Shown: piece by piece, positions 50,961 to 54,177 of the stretch
Numbering within the stretch: position 1 is the stretch's first letter
How the letters are laid out: each line of letters opens with the position of its first letter
Assembly (NCBI GenBank): GCA_021771265.1
Contig: JAETPK010000005.1
Location: forward strand, 1-54,177
Origin: Oscillospiraceae bacterium
Lineage (GTDB): Bacteria > Bacillota > Clostridia > Oscillospirales > Oscillospiraceae
Reading direction: 5' to 3'
Length of the DNA: 54,177 bases
Notes under the pieces: model-generated
Seen by the model: the letters and a program-made list of their open reading frames with translations, nothing else
The model's database searches: none
What the model was told of the DNA's origin: nothing
Translations under genes and position numbers: made by a program

Positions 50961-52208
50961 TCATTCATCAAAGGTGGCCCCGGACACATCCAGGCTCTGG
51001 CCGCAGCGGTTGTCGATGTCGATGTCGTTGCCCGAGAACAGGCAGTCTCCGAAGGTCATGGCCACATCGGTGGGCACACTCTCCAGCAGGACGGCGGTGC
51101 CGTTATTCACGAACTCGTTGCCCGTGTATAGGGTGTGGGACACCTGAGCGCCGTCGGCGTTAAAGTGAAAACCCACCGTATTATTCTCAAAATGGCTGGT
51201 CTGGACGTTGACCCAGGTGTAGCCGTAGGCCAGCACCCCGGTCTTCCAACCGGTAATACTGCAGTTGGTCAGGTGGAGCCGGGCGGAGGCGGAGACACCC
51301 ACGCCGGAGCCGCTGCCTGCAAAGTCGATATTGTCAAAAAAGGAGACATAGGACCCGCCGCTGGTTACCCGGACGCTGCCGGTAAAGACGGTGCGCCCCT
51401 CACCTTCCGTATTGCCACAGAGGTTGATAGGGCGGTCCTGGATCACCAGGCTGCCTCCGTAGGTAACAGCGGGCAGATGGAGGTAGACAACGGCGTTTTC
51501 CTCCACTGTGCCGGAGATCTGGTCGATCAGCGCCTGAAGGTCCTCCGTGGTATCCATGGGTGCATTCTCGGGGTAGTAGTGGTAGGTCGGGATCGGATGG
51601 ACATAGATGGTCACCCGAAGGCGAATGGTGTCTCCGTTCTTCATGTGGATGGTCCACACCTGCTCCGTGTCGCCGCTGGCGGCGGTAAAATCGTTCAGCG
51701 TGATCAGTGTGGCGTCTGGCATGGCGTCGTGTGGCGCGGGTTCGGAGCATTTCCAGGGACTGGGGTTGTCCCCAGCCTGGATAAACTCAGCGGTGACGCT
51801 GTCCACCTTTTGAAGGAAGAGCTGCCCCGCATCGGCGCCGCTGTCCTTATGGCTGATATACAGCCGGATGGGGAAGCGGCCATTTTCACCCTCTTCCATG
51901 TTCTGATGGATCTCTGTAATGGGCTGATAGCGGTCACTGGGCCAGGCAAGCACCAGCTGATAGGTGCCGTCATCATCGGCATAGATCACCTCGCCCAGGC
52001 CCTCATAGGTTTTGGGCCGGTTCATGAGCCATACCCCCAGGGCGACGGCGGCGGCCACCACCACGGCGATGATGGCGTACACCGCTTTCCGGGGGAAGGG
52101 CTTGGGCGGGACCGGTTCGGTACGGTCGTTGATGCTCTGGGCGCAGTGGGGGCAGAAAGAGGCACCTTCCGGCAGCTCCGCGCCGCAGTTGGGACATTTC
52201 TTTTCCAT
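50961..52208 (-). CDS. zinc-ribbon, membrane-anchored beta-helix protein (paralogue 1)
   Basis: A 415-residue protein with the same layout as its downstream paralogue: zinc ribbon CPNCGAELPEGASFCPHC, one membrane helix (about 42-62), a conserved middle domain (TYEGLGEVIYADDDGTYQLVL to HPIPTYHYYPENAP) and a C-terminal beta-helix ending in DIDNRCGQSLDVSGATF. GGAGG lies 8 bases before the ATG at 52208. It begins 20 bp after the kinase stop, so kinase, paralogue 1 and paralogue 2 are one transcription unit. Confidence 0.87.
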   Translation of the reverse strand: MEKKCPNCGAELPEGASFCPHCAQSINDRTEPVPPKPFPRKAVYAIIAVVVAAAVALGVWLMNRPKTYEGLGEVIYADDDGTYQLVLAWPSDRYQPITEIHQNMEEGENGRFPIRLYISHKDSGADAGQLFLQKVDSVTAEFIQAGDNPSPWKCSEPAPHDAMPDATLITLNDFTAASGDTEQVWTIHMKNGDTIRLRVTIYVHPIPTYHYYPENAPMDTTEDLQALIDQISGTVEENAVVYLHLPAVTYGGSLVIQDRPINLCGNTEGEGRTVFTGSVRVTSGGSYVSFFDNIDFAGSGSGVGVSASARLHLTNCSITGWKTGVLAYGYTWVNVQTSHFENNTVGFHFNADGAQVSHTLYTGNEFVNNGTAVLLESVPTDVAMTFGDCLFSGNDIDIDNRCGQSLDVSGATFDE

Positions 52209-52228
52209 CCCTCTTATCCTCCATCCGG

Positions 52229-52954
52229 TCACAGCGCTTCCACCAGGCGCAGGACGGTTTTGTAGCGCTTGGCGGGATTCACCCGGGTGCAGTGCTCCAC
52301 CACCCGGCCCAGATGGCCGGGAGCCAGCTTTTTGGACGGATGCTCCCCGGTCAGCATCACGTTGATGAGCACGCCGACAGAATAGATGTCCGCCCGGCTG
52401 TCGGACTGGGACATGCCGTACTGCTCCGGTGCGGCGAAGCCGGTGGTGCCCAGGATCTGCGTATCGGCCGCCTGCTCCGTTTTATAAACGCGGGCGGCGT
52501 CAAAGTCGATGAGGACGGCGGTATCTCCCCGCAGGATGACGTTGTCCGGTTTGACGTCCCGGTGGACGGCCCCCAGGTCATGGAGCACCCACAGGGCCCG
52601 GCACAGCTGCATCACGATCTTCCGGGTCTCCTCCGGGGAGAACAGCGCCTCCCGCAGGAGAAAGTCCAGGGTGTCCCCCTCCACGAACTCCTCTAAAACG
52701 AGATTTTCGCCGTTCTTTTCCGCCACTTCATAGATCGTCGGCAGGTTGGGACAGGAGCAGCCCAGCAGCTTGCGGTAGACCTCCGCGTTTCCGGTAAACT
52801 GCCGCAGAATGAACTTCTGCCCCGTGGCCTTGTGCCGTATGAGGCGGACGCTGCCCCGGGAACTCTCCTTCAACAGGCGGACTTCCCCGTACTCCTCCTG
52901 TAAAATATTGGACAGCCAGTTATAAATGAGAATCACCCCAAAACATGGAAACAA
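52229..52954 (-). CDS. Ser/Thr protein kinase (Hanks type), minimal
   Basis: A 241-residue kinase domain with no membrane segment. Visible motifs: GSVRLIRHKATGQKFILRQF (Lys of subdomain II), HRDVKPDNV, IDFDAAR in place of DFG, TTGFAAPEQYG and DIYSVGVLI. The glycine-rich loop is degenerate. The start is uncertain: a TTG at 52954 has AGGAG 4 bases upstream and lies within the palindrome at 52948-52976; a GTG at 52936 has no such site. First gene of the minus-strand unit. Confidence 0.85.
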   Translation of the reverse strand: MFPCFGVILIYNWLSNILQEEYGEVRLLKESSRGSVRLIRHKATGQKFILRQFTGNAEVYRKLLGCSCPNLPTIYEVAEKNGENLVLEEFVEGDTLDFLLREALFSPEETRKIVMQLCRALWVLHDLGAVHRDVKPDNVILRGDTAVLIDFDAARVYKTEQAADTQILGTTGFAAPEQYGMSQSDSRADIYSVGVLINVMLTGEHPSKKLAPGHLGRVVEHCTRVNPAKRYKTVLRLVEAL

Positions 52955-52976
52955 TATGCTCCTGGCATATTGTTTC
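52948..52976. promoter_or_regulatory. 12-bp-arm palindrome, candidate operator
   Basis: GAAACAATATGC (52948-52959) and GCATATTGTTTC (52965-52976) form a perfect inverted repeat with a 5-base spacer between the divergent kinase and HTH genes, where a regulator would act on both. Confidence 0.55.
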
Positions 52977-53047
52977 GACTGAAAAAGTGTTATAAATTAA
53001 TACATAATATATCTCCTTTCCACCGGAAAGTAAAGAAGGTACAGAGT

Positions 53048-53473
53048 GTGAAAAGCAAATCCACCAACGATTTGAATGAAGAATTGATGCAGGAATCCAA
53101 CATCGACGCCTACATCAACGACAACCGGCAGTTCTTTTCCGATCAGAGCATTTCGGAGCTTTTGACGGAACTCTATGAGAAAAAGTCCATCTCCAAGGCG
53201 GCGCTGGCCAGAAAGGCCGGCATCAGTGAGGTCTACCTCCACCAGGTGTTTGCTGGCCGGCGGAACCCCTCCCGGGACCGGCTGCTGTGCATCTGCGTAG
53301 GGCTGGGGGTGACGCTGGAGGAGACCCAGCGGCTGCTGACCCAGGCCTCCTACGCCCAGCTCTATCCCAAGATCAAGCGGGATGCCATCATCAGCCATGG
53401 CATCGTCCACCATACCGAATTGAACGAGATCAACGACAAGCTGTTCGCGGAGGGGGAAAAGGCCCTGTTCTGA
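53048..53473 (+). CDS. HTH (XRE-like) regulator
   Basis: A 141-residue protein with a helix-turn-helix (about 40-90): ISKAALARKAGISEVYLHQVFAGRRNPSRDRLLCICVGL, then a helical C-terminal part. The start is a GTG at 53048 with AGAAGG 8 bases upstream. It is divergent from the kinase unit and likely binds the palindrome between them. A terminator follows. Confidence 0.82.
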   Translation: MKSKSTNDLNEELMQESNIDAYINDNRQFFSDQSISELLTELYEKKSISKAALARKAGISEVYLHQVFAGRRNPSRDRLLCICVGLGVTLEETQRLLTQASYAQLYPKIKRDAIISHGIVHHTELNEINDKLFAEGEKALF

Positions 53474-53536
53474 CCTGGCGGACGGATGTCCCTGCGGTCC
53501 GGACCCTTGCGGGAGGACCCTTCGCAGTTCCGACCG

Positions 53537-53572
53537 AAAAGGGGCGTCACTTCACCGTGCCGCCCCTTTTTT
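53537..53572 (+). terminator. terminator of the HTH gene
   Basis: AAAAGGGGCG / CGCCCCTTTT stem with inner CAC / GTG pairs, T-run. Confidence 0.88.
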
Positions 53573-53617
53573 GCGCCCATAGACTGCCTATTTCAGAGAG
53601 AAACGGAGCGATACCGG

Positions 53618-54177
53618 ATGCCCACACTGACCAAATATCTTTGCTACAACTGCTTCCAGGAGCGGGAGACGCCGGAGGGGGCGTGTCCCTACTGCGGGTT
53701 TGACCTGGCGGAAAACCGGGAGAAGTACCCAGTGGCCCTGCCGGCGGGGACGGTGCTGAACGGCCGCTATATCGTGGGCCGGGTGCTGGGCCAGGGCGGC
53801 TTCGGCGTTACCTACCTGGCCCTGGACACCCAACTGAACGCCCGGGTGGCCATCAAGGAGTTCCTCCCCGGTGAGATCGCCACCCGCATCGGCACCACCG
53901 TGTCCGTCATGTCCGGCGACAAGACCACTGATTTTACATATGGCGCGGAGCGGTTCCAGGAGGAGGCCCGGACCCTGGCCAAGTTCATCGGCCACCCCAA
54001 TATCGCCGGCGTTTCCAGCTACTTCAACGAAAATGATACCTCGTATTTCGTCATGGACTACATCGAGGGCATCAGCTTCAAGAGCTACATCGCAAACCAA
54101 GGCGGAAAGGTCAGCGTGGACGAGGCCCTGAACGTGATGATCCCGGTGCTGCGGGCCCTGACGGCGGTCCACGCCGA
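53618..54177 (+). CDS. Ser/Thr protein kinase with N-terminal zinc ribbon (partial)
   Basis: Only the first 186 residues are inside the window; no stop is reached. A zinc ribbon CYNCFQERETPEGACPYCG (about 9-27) is followed by a kinase domain: LGQGGFGVTYLA glycine loop, VAIKEF catalytic Lys, and the N-lobe to DYIEGISFKSYI. The start of the catalytic loop lies beyond the end. ACGGAG is about 11 bases before the ATG. Larger clostridial kinases of this layout often carry further membrane or sensor domains. Confidence 0.85.
   Translation, partial: MPTLTKYLCYNCFQERETPEGACPYCGFDLAENREKYPVALPAGTVLNGRYIVGRVLGQGGFGVTYLALDTQLNARVAIKEFLPGEIATRIGTTVSVMSGDKTTDFTYGAERFQEEARTLAKFIGHPNIAGVSSYFNENDTSYFVMDYIEGISFKSYIANQGGKVSVDEALNVMIPVLRALTAVHA

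Overview
The window looks like the chromosome of a GC-rich, endospore-forming member of the Clostridia, most likely Oscillospiraceae (Flavonifractor / Oscillibacter / Lawsonibacter-like). This is inferred from gene content, not from a marker search. Evidence: glmU-prs-pth order, a yabM-yabN-hup-yabO-yabP-yabQ-divIC-yabR cluster, HemZ, SLH surface proteins, sigma-E-like promoters and Spo0A boxes. Most genes are housekeeping, closely packed, with strong ribosome binding sites and hairpin terminators.

Layout. 22-2841 (minus): glmU-like, prs, pth. 3187-7631 (plus): an SPOUT rRNA/tRNA methyltransferase, then glycolysis genes pgk, tpiA, gpmI. 7749-9902: a SpoIIQ-like M23 protein and a MATE exporter. 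9986-11337 (minus): prfB, whose 3' end is repeated downstream across a short structured spacer. 11603-14686: a 1027-residue secreted SLH protein with internal repeats. 14918-16149: a Vat-type streptogramin acetyltransferase, two structured repeat units and tRNA-Gly(CCC). 16308-19610: OsmC-like protein, a D,D-carboxypeptidase with a sigma-E-like promoter, and pgi, whose 3' end is also repeated. 19775-21781: a small P-loop protein and an SLH/GH18-like protein. 21998-31282: recJ, rel, dtd, an MBL hydrolase, hemZ, a uridine-kinase-like protein, a zinc-ribbon protein and a purine nucleoside phosphorylase. 31357-36398: the sporulation/division cluster. 36444-39919 (minus): mnmA, an atypical histidine kinase under Spo0A boxes, an NYN protein and hpf.

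40306-40479 holds tRNA-Leu(UAA) and initiator tRNA-fMet. A 6.4-kb integrative element sits in the fMet gene, bounded by a perfect 49-bp repeat (40434-40482 and 46850-46898). It carries a tyrosine integrase, two small genes and a three-gene cargo: a PolC-derived protein that has lost all three catalytic aspartates, a WYL regulator, and a PD-(D/E)XK nuclease coupled to it. This is the best candidate for an undescribed system; I read it as probable anti-phage or element-conflict cargo, which is inference. Just beyond lies an AT-rich pair, an HD-domain dNTPase-like protein and a YwgA-like protein.

49244-54177 is a signalling/surface cluster: two tandem zinc-ribbon, membrane-anchored beta-helix paralogues, a Ser/Thr kinase, a divergent HTH regulator with a 12-bp-arm palindrome between them, and a second zinc-ribbon kinase cut by the window end.

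A second theme is a short structured element repeated at the 3' ends of unrelated genes: prfB and pgi each have an intact end, a 135-151 bp hairpin-rich spacer with a shared core, and a second, synonymously diverged copy of the gene end.
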